A stretch of 64,000 nt of DNA from Pseudoneurospora amorphoporcata. Lineage: Eukaryota; Ascomycota; Sordariomycetes; Sordariales; Sordariaceae. The DNA is taken from assembly GCA_033297205.1 (NCBI GenBank), contig MU859134.1, positions 62,001-126,000 on the forward strand. The letters are read 5' to 3'. Below the pieces are notes generated by a model. That model made no database searches. It was not told where the DNA came from and saw nothing but the letters and a program-made list of their open reading frames with translations. How positions within the stretch are numbered: the first letter of the stretch is position 1; every line of letters starts with the position of its first letter. Made by a program: the position numbers and the translations under genes. Of this stretch, positions 33,014-44,739 are shown piece by piece.

Positions 33014-36000
33014 GGTGTCGGTAGCTATGTTCTCTGCGATATGCTGGCGGGTCCTCAACGAGTTTGTGAATGGGCATATGCCATGGCAAGAGCTGGTGAT
33101 GGTTGAACGCGGAAGGAGAGAATAAACCGAGATGGAAGGGAGTAGATATGACTTGGGATGAGATGTATACCTACGACAACGAAGTCCAATGCCGGTAGAC
33201 AAGTCACAAGTGACCACTGAGCGGGAGACAAGGACTCACTCGGTTTGCAAGCAATCTCGAGCGACCTTATACCTTTCCAGCCAACAATTTCAAGCAAGAG
33301 CAAGCGAGTGAGGCGTGAAAGTGAGGGGGCCTGTCACCTGCCGCAAGGCTTGTCGGATAGTTTTACAATTATTGAATCTCTCCGGGCCCCCGCCCCGCTC
33401 CCAGGCCGTGATCCATACAATGTCAGTTCATCAATAAGCATTTTTCTCTCTGACCCTCTTTTGGTTCATATGCGGGACGCAGAATAGGAACTCACTGTCT
33501 GATGAGCCTGGCGAGGAGACATGGTCGCGGAGGTCGTGGTTCTGCTGGTCTGTCCGAAAGCACATGGGCCTCAGGGTACTTGCCTCAGGACGACATGATG
33601 ATGGTACGTACAGATGGAGTTTCCATGTCTTGCGGCTCTGCTCAGCGGTTGGAAATGCGGCTCAGCGGTTGGAAATGCCGCGCCGAAAAGAGGAAACACA
33701 AGGGTTGCCGGGAGATCGGGCCAAATTCCATTCTTTCCGCTCCCGTCGTGCTTACCTTGCAAGGTGACCGTTTGAGGCAGGTACTAATTCCATCGCTAAT
33801 TCCACTAACACTGGCCAGATAACAGCAAGCCTCGGCGACTTGCACATACCTACGGTAGTCGTCGTGCGTGCGGTCGCGAGGTACGGTGGAGGTACAGGGG
33901 ACAGAGCTGTGTTAGTGAAGTAACGCGCATTGGGCTGTGAGAAGTAGCTGCACACCTGTAACAGGCACAAAGCTACATCTAGGTACGTACCCTGCATCAG
34001 CATGTATCCTTGAGTCTTTAACTTAAATAGAACCCCGCACTAAATGGTGGGCTTGTTGGGTACTGCTTCCCTTGAAACTTCCGACTTGACCGCCGCAACA
34101 TCTCATTCTGCCTCACACTCCCCTTTCTAATCTTACTGTGTAATTAAGGTACTTAGCTCGGCCTTGCGAGAAAACGGATCGTTTCTCGTACCACGACAGG
34201 GCCGCATTAATTATCAATTCATACTACTTACTCCAAGTCCGAGAAGGGAGCGCCTCGACCCCTGCAATAGGGGCAACTGGGGAATATGTACACGCTGGCG
34301 TGGCACAACGAGTTGCAACTCCAGTCGCACTTCATCAAAGCTCTCGGCCCTAAGCGCATCACTTGATCGGGCCGGACACCGCTAATTTCTCATCCTTGTA
34401 ATGGTCCATGGTGTGAAGGCAATTGCGGCTCTGCGATGATGCTCACGGTGCTTACCCAAGCGCGACCAAGTGGAAATCAGCAAACGCCACGAACAACCTG
34501 TCAAACGGAAGCATGGAGGAGAATGGAATGAGGTTCCCACCACCTAGCAATCTCCGATAGAATACCCTGTCCCTGCCCTCAGCTTGCTCTTCAACTCTTG
34601 CCATCTCACAGCTAACCAAATATAGACCATCTCCCTTCCCTCTGAAAGTCCCAAGCCATTAACATCGTCTTAACAACCCCCATCATCACCGCACAAAGCC
34701 GAAACCTTACAGCTGGGTCTGCCCCAAATAGGCCCTACCTCTCGTTCTTAAGAGGTTGGGTGACCTTCATCTCAACATGGCACTGAGCAGCTACGGGTCC
34801 TGTGACCAGCTCTACGACCCTACAGTCAGACGGAAACGAGGCCAGTAGGATAGGCTAGGGTCGTGCCCTTCAACAGCAGGCAAGCATCTGACTATCCAAG
34901 GAAAGATTTAGCGGTGTCAGGTCGCGACGAAAGCACCCGCAAACGATCGCTGGTGTTGGGCAAGATATCTGGTTTTCAAGTTGGGCAGAAGCTGAATACT
35001 TGCAGGCCCACCAAGATATGACAGGTCACTGAGCAGAGTCTCACGCGTGGCACATTCGACAGCATCCACGAGTATGACACGCAAAATGCCAACAGCCATA
35101 ATCCTGGGAATTAACCTACCTTTTCGAATTCTCTAAAGCACCACGATATTCGAGCTCTGGCCGCAAGAAGTTCTGTGGGCGTGCCCAAAATCTCCAAGTT
35201 GTCTTCGTTGAGCTCTTACAGGACCGAAACGAAAACCGCACCACAAAGCTCTGCGAAGGTTCGAAAGAGGAGCTTAGCTCGTCCACCTCCAGTCCCATAT
35301 GTCACAGTCGAGCCCGAGCTTTTTCCACACGGGTTATCCTGCCTTTGCCAAACACCTTCATCCATATTTTCACAGCGTTGATATATATTCATTTTTATAC
35401 CGCGGGGGTCATGGTCGAAAAATGCCTTTTCCCAAAATCTGGGGAGCTCTCCAAGCCAGCTGGAGAGAAGTAGGGACTTGCAACTATCTACGTGAGTTCC
35501 GAGTTGATGAGAAAAGCTCAACTCCCGTAACATGCCTAAGGAATCTGGTTGAACCCGCATTACCACATCCTTCACCATTCACCGTCAATCCAAAGGGTAC
35601 GTAGAGCCAGTATGTTATCGGTGCAGAAACCCATGTCGTTAAATCAGCGCACCCAAAGCCTCCGTAGCAGGACAACTGATCAGATCTTCGGATTTGACCC
35701 TTTTCAGTTTATCGGCTTGTATTCCTCACCTGGGCCGACGCAATTGCCCATTTACAGCAATGAATCCCATCTTAGTCATCCGTCCCGAGGGTACAAAAGA
35801 TTGACCAATCAGCTCCTAGAACTCGTCCAAATCGGGATTATTTTGGAGACGGCCTCACAAACACCGGACACTTTTTTAGTGCGGGCTTATTATAACCTTG
35901 GCGAACCTTGCAACAACAGTCATTATCACTCCTCACTTTCAGAATCCGATGTGCTCGGATTAACTAGTCGTGTATAACCACCCTCTTCACTCGAAGGGGT

Positions 36001-36207
36001 AGCAACTCTGGATAATCAAAACCTTGGCTGCTCGGAACCAACTGCCGACCAGTCACTCGGTGACTGGAATCCCCCCACGTCGACCTGCCCATTTCTTTTT
36101 ATAAAACGACAATTCTCTCTATCTCTCTCTCTGGGTTTATATACCATATTTTCCTCCCGGCTACAAACCAATAATTCCCCGAACGAGGAAAGAAAACATA
36201 CCTCATC
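33014..36207. other. 3.2-kb gene-poor region
   Basis: No supported coding gene on either strand: ORFs are short, overlapping and without motifs or splice-linked continuation. It should hold the F-box promoter at the left and the promoter of the MOSC fusion gene at the right, where a CT-rich run (ATCTCTCTCTCTGG) sits at about 36121-36133. A direct duplication is listed separately. A non-coding transcript cannot be ruled out. Confidence 0.4.
33641..33680. repeat. 20-bp tandem duplication
   Basis: CTCAGCGGTTGGAAATGCGG is followed directly by a copy with a single mismatch (ending GCCG). Confidence 0.8.
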
Positions 36208-37999
36208 ATGGCGGAACCACAGTCCAAGGTAGACCTCTATGCGCCCTTCGAGCGCGACACCATCCTCGAGGTGCGCGCGAGCAAGATGAAGAAAATGAGG
36301 GGTCTCGACGTCATGAGCGGAATCGACAAGACCATCATCGACGGTCCCGTATACGTCAGCCGCACCGGTTTGGAAGGCGATGAGAGCGATCCTACCTTCC
36401 ACGGCGGCATCGACAAAGCCGTTCACGGCTGTAAGTCAAGCCTCCAACTCACCCACAAAAAAAACTGACACCATACTAACCATCAAAACAGATTGTTCCT
36501 CCCACTACCCAACCTGGGCATCCGAGTACCCTTCCGCCGCCTCCGCCTTCGTCCCCGGCGGTTTCGGCGAAAACCTCGTCACAGCGCACATGAACGAGCG
36601 CAACGTCTGCATCGGCGACACCATGCTCGTCGGCAGCCCATCCATCCTAACCACCAACCCCGACTCCTGCCTCCTCCTCCAGGTCTCCCTCCCGCGCCAG
36701 CCCTGCTTCAAACTCAACCACCGCTTCCAGCTCAAGAAATTCGCGCCCTTGACATGGAAGCACTCCCGAACAGGCTGGTACTACCGCGTCCTGCGTCCCG
36801 GTCTCGTCCAAGCAGGCGACGAAATCCGTCTCCTTTCCCGCCCGCATCCACAATGGTCCATCGAGCGCATCCAGGAGTATCTCCACCGCAACCAGGACGA
36901 CGAAGCCATGAACGCCGAGCTGTCGCAAATCGAAGAACTGGGAGCAGAAAGTAGAGACGCGTTCAAAGCCCGCGTTGCCCGCTCGGCAGCTCGAAAAAAG
37001 AGAGCCGAGAAAGCAGCTCGATGGCGAGAGTTTCGCGTCGTCGAACGACGGCAGGAAACACCCCGGATCGTGTCTTTCGTTCTCGAAGCCATCGACCCCA
37101 TCGTCCCTCCTCCAGGCGACGAAAAGTCCATCCTCCTGAAACCGGGGGCGCACGCCCGCGTTAAGCTCGGTAACGGGTTAGTCCGCGCGTACTCCATCGT
37201 CAGCCCCCACGATGATTGTTCAGTGAATCGCTTCCAGCTGGGCATAGCGCTCGAGCCTAACTCCCGCGGCGGCTCCGCCTTTTTCCACTCGCACGTCTTC
37301 GAGGGCCATTTACTCCAAGTGTCGGCGAACTTCACCAACGCTGTTCCGAACGGGGCCAGCGCAGGCGGGATTTCTCACTATATCTACGTCGCGGGCGGGG
37401 TGGGTATCACTGCTTTTCTGTCAAGTCTGGAACACTTCCAGAGCATCCACGTCAGTTGCGAGTTGCATTATGCCGTCCGCTCCTCTGACGATCTCCCCTT
37501 CCGCGAAAGGCTGGAGAACTTAAACAAGGGGACGTGTGCGGTCAAGATCTACGATAAGACCAAGGGGGAGAGGCTGAATATCGAAGGGATTGTGAAGGAC
37601 ATACCGTGGAACACACTGATTTACTTCTGCGGTCCCCGCTCGCTGATGCTCGACGCCGCGGAGCAAGTCAAAAAGTACAGGATTCCAGAGGGGGAGGTGC
37701 ACTTTGAGGCTTTCGAGGCGGATATCAGTGGGGATCCGTTTGAGGTTGTTGTGGCGAACAGAGACAACAAGACGGTGCAGGTCGGAGGGGAGGAGACATT
37801 GCTGGAGGTTCTGCAAAAGGAGTTTGGAGATGAGGAGGTGGAAGGTAGTTGTTGCGTGGGGAATTGCGGGACTTGTAAGGTTAACTTGAGGGGTGGGAGG
37901 GTGGAGCATAGGGGGACGGCGTTATCGGCAGAGGAGAAGGAGGGGGCAATGTTGGCTTGTGTTAGTAGGGGGATTGGGAGGATCGTTATTGAGATTTGA
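36208..37999 (+). CDS. MOSC domain fused to flavin/NAD(P)H reductase with 2Fe-2S ferredoxin
   Basis: Two exons: 36208-36430 and 36492-37999 (donor GTAAGT, branch ACTAAC, acceptor AACAG, phase 1). The product is about 576 residues. Residues 1-200 form a YiiM-like MOSC domain (GLEGDESDPTFHGGIDKAVH, then FVPGGFGENLVTAH, and VSLPRQPCFKLN with the conserved Cys). A short 3-alpha region follows. From about 270 on comes a phthalate/vanillate-dioxygenase-reductase-like module: RAYSIVSP (flavin site), VAGGVGITAFLSSLE (pyridine nucleotide site), and YFCGPRSLM. The plant-type ferredoxin domain at the end has the cluster ligands in GSCCVGNCGTCKVNL plus a later Cys in LACVSRG. MOSC domains handle molybdenum cofactor or detoxify N-hydroxylated bases. 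The fusion implies that electrons from NAD(P)H pass through flavin and 2Fe-2S to the MOSC site or a partner. Substrate unknown. Confidence 0.88.
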
Positions 38000-38671
38000 A
38001 GAAGGGATGAGGGGAAGCGTGACGTGACGAGTGGACAGGGAGAGGATCCTGTTCTTTTTTCATTCAGCAAGCGTTATAGAAGATCAGATTAAGATACCAA
38101 AGACCTCATGGCCCATATTCAAGAGCTTGTGACCCTAAATCGGCCATGTCAGTAACATCAGGGGTCATAATATGCACCGAATCACAACGTGCAACACGGT
38201 CTTCAAACGGGTTGGAGACAGTCTTCGGCACACGGCTTTATACATAAACGAATGGCAATGTTGTATTTGCTTGGACTAGCTGCTGGAAGTGTGGACAGTA
38301 TCTCCGAAGCATTCGAAATACTCTCATGTTTGACCCTCAACAAGCTTCAAATACCCTTACTGCCGCTTGAAACTATATATGCCATGCAGTATGCTGGCCA
38401 TCCCCAGCCAGATGCCCGCCAGAAATGCCACTGCGAAAGAAATAGGTAGAAAGTGGCCCTTCAAATTGGACATCGATCGGATAGATTAACCACTGACTCC
38501 ACATTCACTTCTTTGTTTCTTGCCCCCAACTACTCCCCGTCCAGACACCCAGGCTTCTTGACCAACTAACCGAGTTCCAAGCACACATATCATGAAAGCT
38601 ATAAAACCGTGCAATGTTAACCGTCCATCATCCCCCGTGTTGACCATCTCAACCACATGGACAGAAGCTGA
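38000..38671. other. Convergent 3' spacer
   Basis: 670 bp between the stop codons of the MOSC fusion and Gag-like gene A. No supported gene. Confidence 0.4.
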
Positions 38672-40288
38672 TTACCAATGGCGCGGGTCCGAAGGTCCAA
38701 ACGGACGTTTCTTAATTCTCAATCTGGGCTTTCCATCCGGGCCTAGCTGGGCCGCACGCAAATAACAAGCAAAAGTCTCAGGACCGAAAGGATCGAAATC
38801 TTCTTTGGGGGGTTCAGGAGGCTGCTGCACAGAAGTAGCAGCTTGGGACGGGCTGACGAGGCTATTCTGGTAACTCTGGCCATGATGGTTTTCGGTGTTG
38901 GTCCATGAATTGACTTCGGTGTTGGTCCAAGAGTTACCCAACAGCCAATCATGGATTTGCTTCTGGCGGTTTATGTGACCCGGGACGGCGTTAAAGGGAT
39001 TGACGAAATGGGGACCTTTCTGAGGATTGCCGTTACTAGTAGGACCAAAACCACCAGGCTGCTGAGGAGTGCCGTCGGTCTGGTGGCTGGTGTTAGTAGC
39101 AGAACCGGAAGGCTGGGCGTTGGAAGACTTGGTGACGCCTGTGTTGGTATCTCGAGCAGCAGTTGAAGTTACAGCCTTCTTCACGCTCAACCGGCTACTG
39201 TTGGAAGTAGGCGACGGGATGGTGATGTTAGTGTTGGGACCCTTGCTGCCACCGTTAACCTCGCTCTGGGGCGTGATGTTGCTGACATCAGTATTGGTGG
39301 GTGAGTCGTCATTGTTGAGGGTTTCGTTGGTGGTCATACTCTGACTGCCGACCTGGGTAGTGTCATGTAAAACACCGTTGGGAGTGGTGGTCAGGTCAGA
39401 GGGCTTGATGGTCTTCAAATCATCGTCGGCTGCGGTCGAGATCCAGGCGTTCGGGGTATCAGAACGGGGAGCGTTGCAGTTGGAAGCCTCATTGTAGGTT
39501 TGGTTCTGAGTCGACTCGGCCTGGGTGCCATTTTCCTGGTGAGCCTTCGTATAGGTAGCCTGCGTGCTCTTCTCCTCAGTCGCATTCATGAGGGTGGCCT
39601 GGGTGCCCTTTTCCTGAGTAGGCTTGTTGCAGACAATGATGGAAGTAGCGCTCATAGCTTCCTGCTCAGCTGCCGCCTTTGCGATCAACGGAACAATATC
39701 CTTCTCGATCAGAGACCCAGTGGTCTTGCCGTGAAGCACCATCTTTGTCCAGGCATCGTCGTAGGAACTAATACCTTTCAGTAGCAACATAGCCATGAGC
39801 TCGTCTGAAACATCGAAAGCCGCACGCTTGAGACGACGGCGGAGCCAAAGAGCTCTGTCCAAGAAGGCGTGAAGGTTGGGGAACTGGGAGTGATGGATGT
39901 CGGTGAGCTCCTTGACAAGTCGGAATTTGTGCTCAGCGGAGATCTTGCTGTCCCACTTGAGCACAGCGTGGTAGAGGCTGCGCGGATCCAAGGAATGCAT
40001 CCCGTAGTAACCGAGGGCTTGGACCTTGGTGAGAATGGGCTGAATGCTGTTTGAGAGAATGGTGTAGGCAAGGACCTTCTTCCTATTGAAGCGTTTGTGA
40101 TCATCTCTCGGGGCGGTGCTGGCAGGAGCCTGCTCGTCGCCGGTGATGATATCGTTGACATCAAAGTAGCTCATCTGAAGGAGGAGAGCATCATGCCAAA
40201 CATCGAAATTCTCCTCGCCGCTCAGGGAAGGGATTATGGGAAGCTGAGGGAATGCAGGAAAGTCGGCGTTGGGGTTTCTGGACGCCAT
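38672..40288 (-). CDS. Gag-like (copia UBN2-type) protein A with long Thr/Asn/Gln-rich tail
   Basis: An open frame from ATG 40288 gives 538 residues. An in-frame ATG at 40648 would add 120 Ser/Thr/Pro/His-rich residues that look like translated leader, so I prefer 40288. Residues about 20-220 form the Gag-like domain: LSGEENFDVWHDALLLQMSY, RKKVLAYTILSNSIQPIL, YHAVLKWDSK, LVKELTDIHHSQFPNLHAFL, DRALWLRRRLKRAAFDVSDE. The remaining 300 residues are Thr/Asn/Gln-rich and disordered, with degenerate short repeats built on KGTQAT, KSTQAT and NGTQAE and a doubled NSWTNTE. They end in a basic PRLRIKKRPFG segment. There is no zinc knuckle, protease, integrase or RT, and no LTRs flank it. It is one of four related loci on this strand. 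I infer a domesticated Gag-derived gene. A remnant of a single retroelement is less likely because the frame is open and the copies are so diverged. Confidence 0.72.
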   Translation of the reverse strand: MASRNPNADFPAFPQLPIIPSLSGEENFDVWHDALLLQMSYFDVNDIITGDEQAPASTAPRDDHKRFNRKKVLAYTILSNSIQPILTKVQALGYYGMHSLDPRSLYHAVLKWDSKISAEHKFRLVKELTDIHHSQFPNLHAFLDRALWLRRRLKRAAFDVSDELMAMLLLKGISSYDDAWTKMVLHGKTTGSLIEKDIVPLIAKAAAEQEAMSATSIIVCNKPTQEKGTQATLMNATEEKSTQATYTKAHQENGTQAESTQNQTYNEASNCNAPRSDTPNAWISTAADDDLKTIKPSDLTTTPNGVLHDTTQVGSQSMTTNETLNNDDSPTNTDVSNITPQSEVNGGSKGPNTNITIPSPTSNSSRLSVKKAVTSTAARDTNTGVTKSSNAQPSGSATNTSHQTDGTPQQPGGFGPTSNGNPQKGPHFVNPFNAVPGHINRQKQIHDWLLGNSWTNTEVNSWTNTENHHGQSYQNSLVSPSQAATSVQQPPEPPKEDFDPFGPETFACYLRAAQLGPDGKPRLRIKKRPFGPSDPRHW

Positions 40289-41887
40289 TTTGGTGAGTGA
40301 GCCAAGTGGGTGATGACGGAATGTGTGTTGAGAAATATCTGATGGTGAGGTGGAAGGTGAGGATGACTTGGAATGGGGCAAATGTGTGGTAGACGAGTAG
40401 AACTGCCTGTGGGCGTAGTTGTCAGATTGATGGAAGGGTCGTTCAACGATCTTGGCAGACGTGGGACACAACGAAGCCCAGGAGATGGTTGATGTTGGTG
40501 TTGTTGTTGTTGGGGCAAAGATTCCTGGAAAAGATTCGAGACTTGAAGGCAAGAAGTTATGCGCGAGGGTTTTAAGGAAGGAAGGAAGGAGGTTGGCCTG
40601 GGGCAGAACTGGCGCGAAGGTGGGGGGAGTCTGTTGACATGCCTCCATAATAGGAGGAAATGGATCACGCACTGTGATTCATTTTCATCTGAAGTCGAAG
40701 ACCGATGGTCTCCATTGACCTACACACTAGTAGTGGTGTTTGTAACTGACTGGGAAGGAAGGAGCGTTTCGTCTTGTCGTGACTACCTTGCAACTCTCGC
40801 AGATCGGCGGATTGAGTTCGGACGATTGCACCAGGTGACATCAACAGTGTAAAATACATCTAGGCAAATACGCACGCAGACAGCGTGGAATAAACACCTC
40901 AAGAAATCTGACCTGTCATCATGAATGGGTAGTTCACCTTGCCAGTATAAGGGTAAGGGAAAATGAGGATCAATGGGCTTCTACAGCTGTGTTTTTATCA
41001 CAGGGTGGGTAGACGTAGTTTTTCAGGGGTATGCAGTCGAAGGAATGAAAACCGATAGGGGGACCAGATGTATCGTTTGCAAATTTTTCATCGCCAGCAG
41101 CTCGACCGAGAGGTCTTCGGCGCCGAAACGAGCCCCTATACTCCGAAAACCGAGCCTAACTTTTCATCCCAACTCTCCATCCATGTCCCCAATTCTTCCT
41201 ATTTTTCCATGCCAATAGTACCTCCCTTTGTCCTTTACCTCCGGAGGGCAGCCCTCGAGGTAAAAGTGCAATACCAACAAGCGCGAAACTATCCAAGTGA
41301 AGCGATGATAAAGTTGTACCAACAGGAGGGGATGGACTTCACAAGCGAAGTGTTGATAAAGTCATATCATGGAAGGGGGGCGTTCACAAGTCAAGTACGA
41401 ACCCTTAGGACTGATAAAGTCTCATGATCCCAAGTGGGCGGGTGTGGGTGGGTGAGGATCTAGAAAAAGACCAAGTGGTAATGAACAACTGTCATACCTG
41501 GCATACTCACGGACGAGGATGACACAAGTGATGAAAGATGTATCATCTGTGGTGGAGTGCGGTGTGTGGAAACTTCAGATTAAGTTTGAGAAGAGAGGGA
41601 AAAACAAGCTCACGTCGCCTGGCACGACCACACAGGTGACAGAGGATCTTTCTTTGGAGTGTGTGTTTTGACCAGAGGTCTTTGTGTACGTCGCAAGATG
41701 AATAGAGTAACCTTATGACCTGGCATGAATGAACGAGTGAACTTTTGAAAAAGAATGGTCCATCACCTGGCAAGAATGCACACCTGAGTGATGAGTGATG
41801 ATCACCGAGGTGAAACTCGTAGATGAAAATGGGCGAGAAAGCATGATCAGTTTATGACCATGGTGCTTCCTCAAGCCCTTGGTGCTT
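40289..41887. other. Spacer upstream of Gag-like gene A
   Basis: About 1.6 kb with no supported gene beyond the possible 5' extension of gene A (to 40648). It contains a block of imperfect direct repeats (listed separately) and four dispersed CCTGGCA heptamers (41497, 41618, 41719, 41766). Confidence 0.4.
41285..41425. repeat. Three imperfect direct repeats of about 50 bp
   Basis: The core TGATAAAGT recurs at 41306, 41354 and 41412, each preceded by a CAAGYSAAG-type stretch (CCAAGTGAAG, ACAAGCGAAG, ACAAGTCAAG). The spacing is 48 and 58 bp. Confidence 0.6.
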
Positions 41888-42600
41888 TTATTGACGGGCA
41901 GAGCACCTTTCACAGACGCCGTTATGACCAGAATACCGGTCTTTGGCAATGCGGCGCGTGGGATTGTCATCCTGTTGATTTCTGAACCCGACCGCAAGTT
42001 CGCGGAGTTGCTTTTCGGTGATATTTTTGCCGAGCCACGCATCCTTATGGTGAATCTTGATCTGGGATTCAAGTTCGCGGAGTTCATTTTCGGCGCGTGC
42101 TTCGTGGCGCTCTCTTTATTCTAGCTTGTCCATGGCGTATTTGTAGCCAATCTCGGCATCGAGTTGACTTTGGGTGGTGATTTTTCCATCATCGATATCC
42201 CTATACAGACGTCCGGCCCAGTCCCAATCGTATATTTCTAAGCCTCTAAGGAGAACAAACATGTAGATGCTTTTCCGGAAGAGGGATGCCCAGCCGCTCA
42301 AAACGCGAACGAAGCCAGAAACCTCTGTCATGGTAGGCGTTGAGGTCCGACTTATGTTGACAGTGGCACATGTTCCAGAACTCTCGGATGAGACGGGACA
42401 CATAATTGTACGGGTGGTGGGAACCCTAGCGATGGATGGCATTCCATAGGATTTGGCGCGATCGTTGACGTTAAGTTTCCAAAGCCCACTGGACGTAAGT
42501 TGCGGCAAGATGTAGGCTTGACGCTGTCGTAAATGATGGGGAAGGCGCATTTCCTTCTTTCCGCAACGCGCTTTCGGTTCAATCTGGCTATGCAACGCAC
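41888..42600 (-). pseudogene. Decayed Gag-like relic (fourth copy)
   Basis: Parts of the same Gag-like domain appear in order but in three different frames. ERRKCAFPIIYDS (about 42561-42523) corresponds to EERRLCAFQIIFKS in gene C. DLNAYHDRGFWLRSRFERLG (about 42345-42280) corresponds to the LNELTGRANWLRRRLERA block. YDWDWAGRLYRDIDDG and the following helix (about 42235-42125) correspond to the Trp-Tyr region after it. At least two frameshifts separate these, and an in-frame TAA at 42118-42116 interrupts a further 75 codons of good-looking charged sequence ending at 41888. The stop is what a CAA to TAA change would give. Not a functional gene. Confidence 0.62.
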
Positions 42601-42832
42601 AGGTGAGCCAAATTCTTTCGGTCGGCTGTCACGGTTTCAGGTATGGCTGTGCGCTGCGTTTGGACATTGAGGGAGGTGAATATGAGGCGATTGTTAAATT
42701 CCTTAAAAGATACCTAGAGGTATATCTGGTGACGAAGAACATATGAAGTGCCTGGGGTTCTTTGTGAAAGAATTGCGAACCATGTCACAACGGAGGGAGA
42801 GATGCTCCCTCTACACCTGGCCAGCGGTCTCT

Positions 42833-43796
42833 TTAATAGAAAGAGACGCGTTGCCTGCCACCACCTCTTCGAGGATGTTTGGGATGACGTCCACGGGCAT
42901 TACGGTGCCTCTTAGGGTGTTGTGGCTTGTTTGACTTTGCCGCTGCTTTACTCTGCCACACGGATACCCAGGACGCCTTAAGCTCGATCTTTTGGCACAA
43001 AGTCGAGTAACTCCAGTCCGAAGACTCTATGTACATGGATGTTACCCAGTTTTCGTCGGGATACCCGCTCAACCCGCTGATGCCATACGTCTTCATCAGC
43101 TCGTGGGCAATCGGCACACTGGCACGCTCGAGGCGCCGGCGAAGCCAATTAGCTCGGCCCGTAAGTTCGTTGAGGTTATTGAACTGAGAGTGATGTATGT
43201 TGCTGAGTTCCCTCACCGACTTGACTTTGCCAAGTGGGCCGAGGTGTTCGCCGAGATCCCAGCGGTGGATCGCATCCCACAGGGCTTGGGGATCGAAGTC
43301 ATCCGGCCATTGGTCGGCGCGATATCCGTAGAGCAAGAGCTTCGAATGAATAGGCTCGCTGCTCTTAAAGATGATTTGAAAAGCGCATAGCCTTCTCTCT
43401 TCGAAAACCCCAAGGTCCAGTATATCCTCGGCAGTGTCACTTGGGGGAGGCGTTTCCGTCCCCTTGACAAAACCCTCAAGACCTTGGATTCTGATAGTGC
43501 CTAGGACCCTACGTTCCCATACATCGAAGTTTTCCTCTCCCTTGAGTTCTGGAAGATACAAGTGGGCATCTGGGTTGCCGCCTGTCCAATGGGGCCATCT
43601 TGGATGACATTTGTCGTTGTCTGGCTCCTGGACTTTTTCATCAAGGACGCTTGAGATAGAGCTGGTAAAAGCGTTAGTCGGATTTTCCGAAGTGAACAGG
43701 TTGAAATCTCAAAGCTATAGGGGAAGAGACACAATCAGGCTGCTGGTATATGCATCTTCACGAGAATATTCACCTCTGTGTAGAAGCAGCAGCCAT
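42833..43796 (-). CDS. Gag-like (copia UBN2-type) protein C
   Basis: Two exons: 43796-43774 (encoding MAAASTQ) and 43661-42833. The donor is GTGAAT, the branch is GACTAAC and the acceptor is TACCAG, with a phase-2 junction, giving 283 residues. The domain runs LKGEENFDVWERRVLGTIRI, GTETPPPSDTAEDI, ERRLCAFQIIFKSSEPIHSK, ALWDAIHRWD, VRELSNIHHSQFNNLNELT, GRANWLRRRLERASVPIAHE. The C-terminus is short and basic (PKRHRNARGRHPKHPRRGGG), like the nucleic-acid-binding tail of a Gag but without a CCHC knuckle. A spliced first exon with good signals argues for a maintained host gene. It resembles gene D more than gene A (both share GTETPP). Confidence 0.75.
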
Positions 43797-44739
43797 GGTG
43801 ACCAAAGGGGTAGCACAAGGTGCTCGGATGGCTAGATGAAGAGAATGTCCAGTTGTGAAATTATGTCTGGATGGAAAGAGGAAAGGAATTACGGTGCAAG
43901 AATAAATAGCCAGCCAAGTTGTGTGGAAAATCAGTGCAATGCACACACCCCGCAGGACTACGGAAGTCCGTTGCATTTGCTTTCTCACATATCCTACCAG
44001 CTTATACAAGGCCCCTCGAAGGGGAAAAAGTCAGTCCCATGGTGGCGAGGTTGTGACCATAAAAGCCAGAACACTTGATGTGGCATCTGGACGGCCGGTC
44101 GTGCCCCACGCACGCATCGATGGATCAGTTCGAGACCAGTTGAAGGAATCAGAGTTCAGGTAACAAGATATCTGATTCAGAGAGATATATTGATCGTAGT
44201 CCGTCGGAAGGGCGACTGAAACGCCGATAAGTTGCCGGTGAGGCACACTCTTGACAATTGCAGGTGTGCGGCGGTACCTAGACAAATGGCGAGATGGCTG
44301 GTTGAAGAGTTGAAGTTGACTACAGGCGCGAACGAACGGTATCTGTATGTTACCACCGACTTTAACCAATCAGCGTTCGTACTGACATTACTTGTCTGAA
44401 AAGTGGGTCACAAACAACGTGGATAAAGCCTCGGTGTTAGTGAAGGCATTGCGAACCAGTTTAACATACTCGTCAGTATTGGCGATGATGGAATTCGGGG
44501 GATTGTGTTGATTGCAGAATATCGTATTTACCTGGGCCTGGCTCGCCTTTTCCTCTTCAACCAGATATGTAAGCGACCAAGGAACCAATTTCCCTATCAG
44601 TCAAGTTCCCATCGTCTCATCTGTACGTTGACGCTTTCCGCCACACCATTTCCGAAGCTCAGACCTGCCCCCATACTCCTTCCAACGCTTCTTGTCCGTG
44701 GTGAGGGCTCGCGAGGACACGCAACCTAGAGAGATGTCT

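Noticed and set aside
33014..36207. Protein-coding gene in the 3.2-kb gap
   Set aside because: All ORFs are under about 145 codons, overlap others and could not be linked into a multi-exon model with recognisable motifs.
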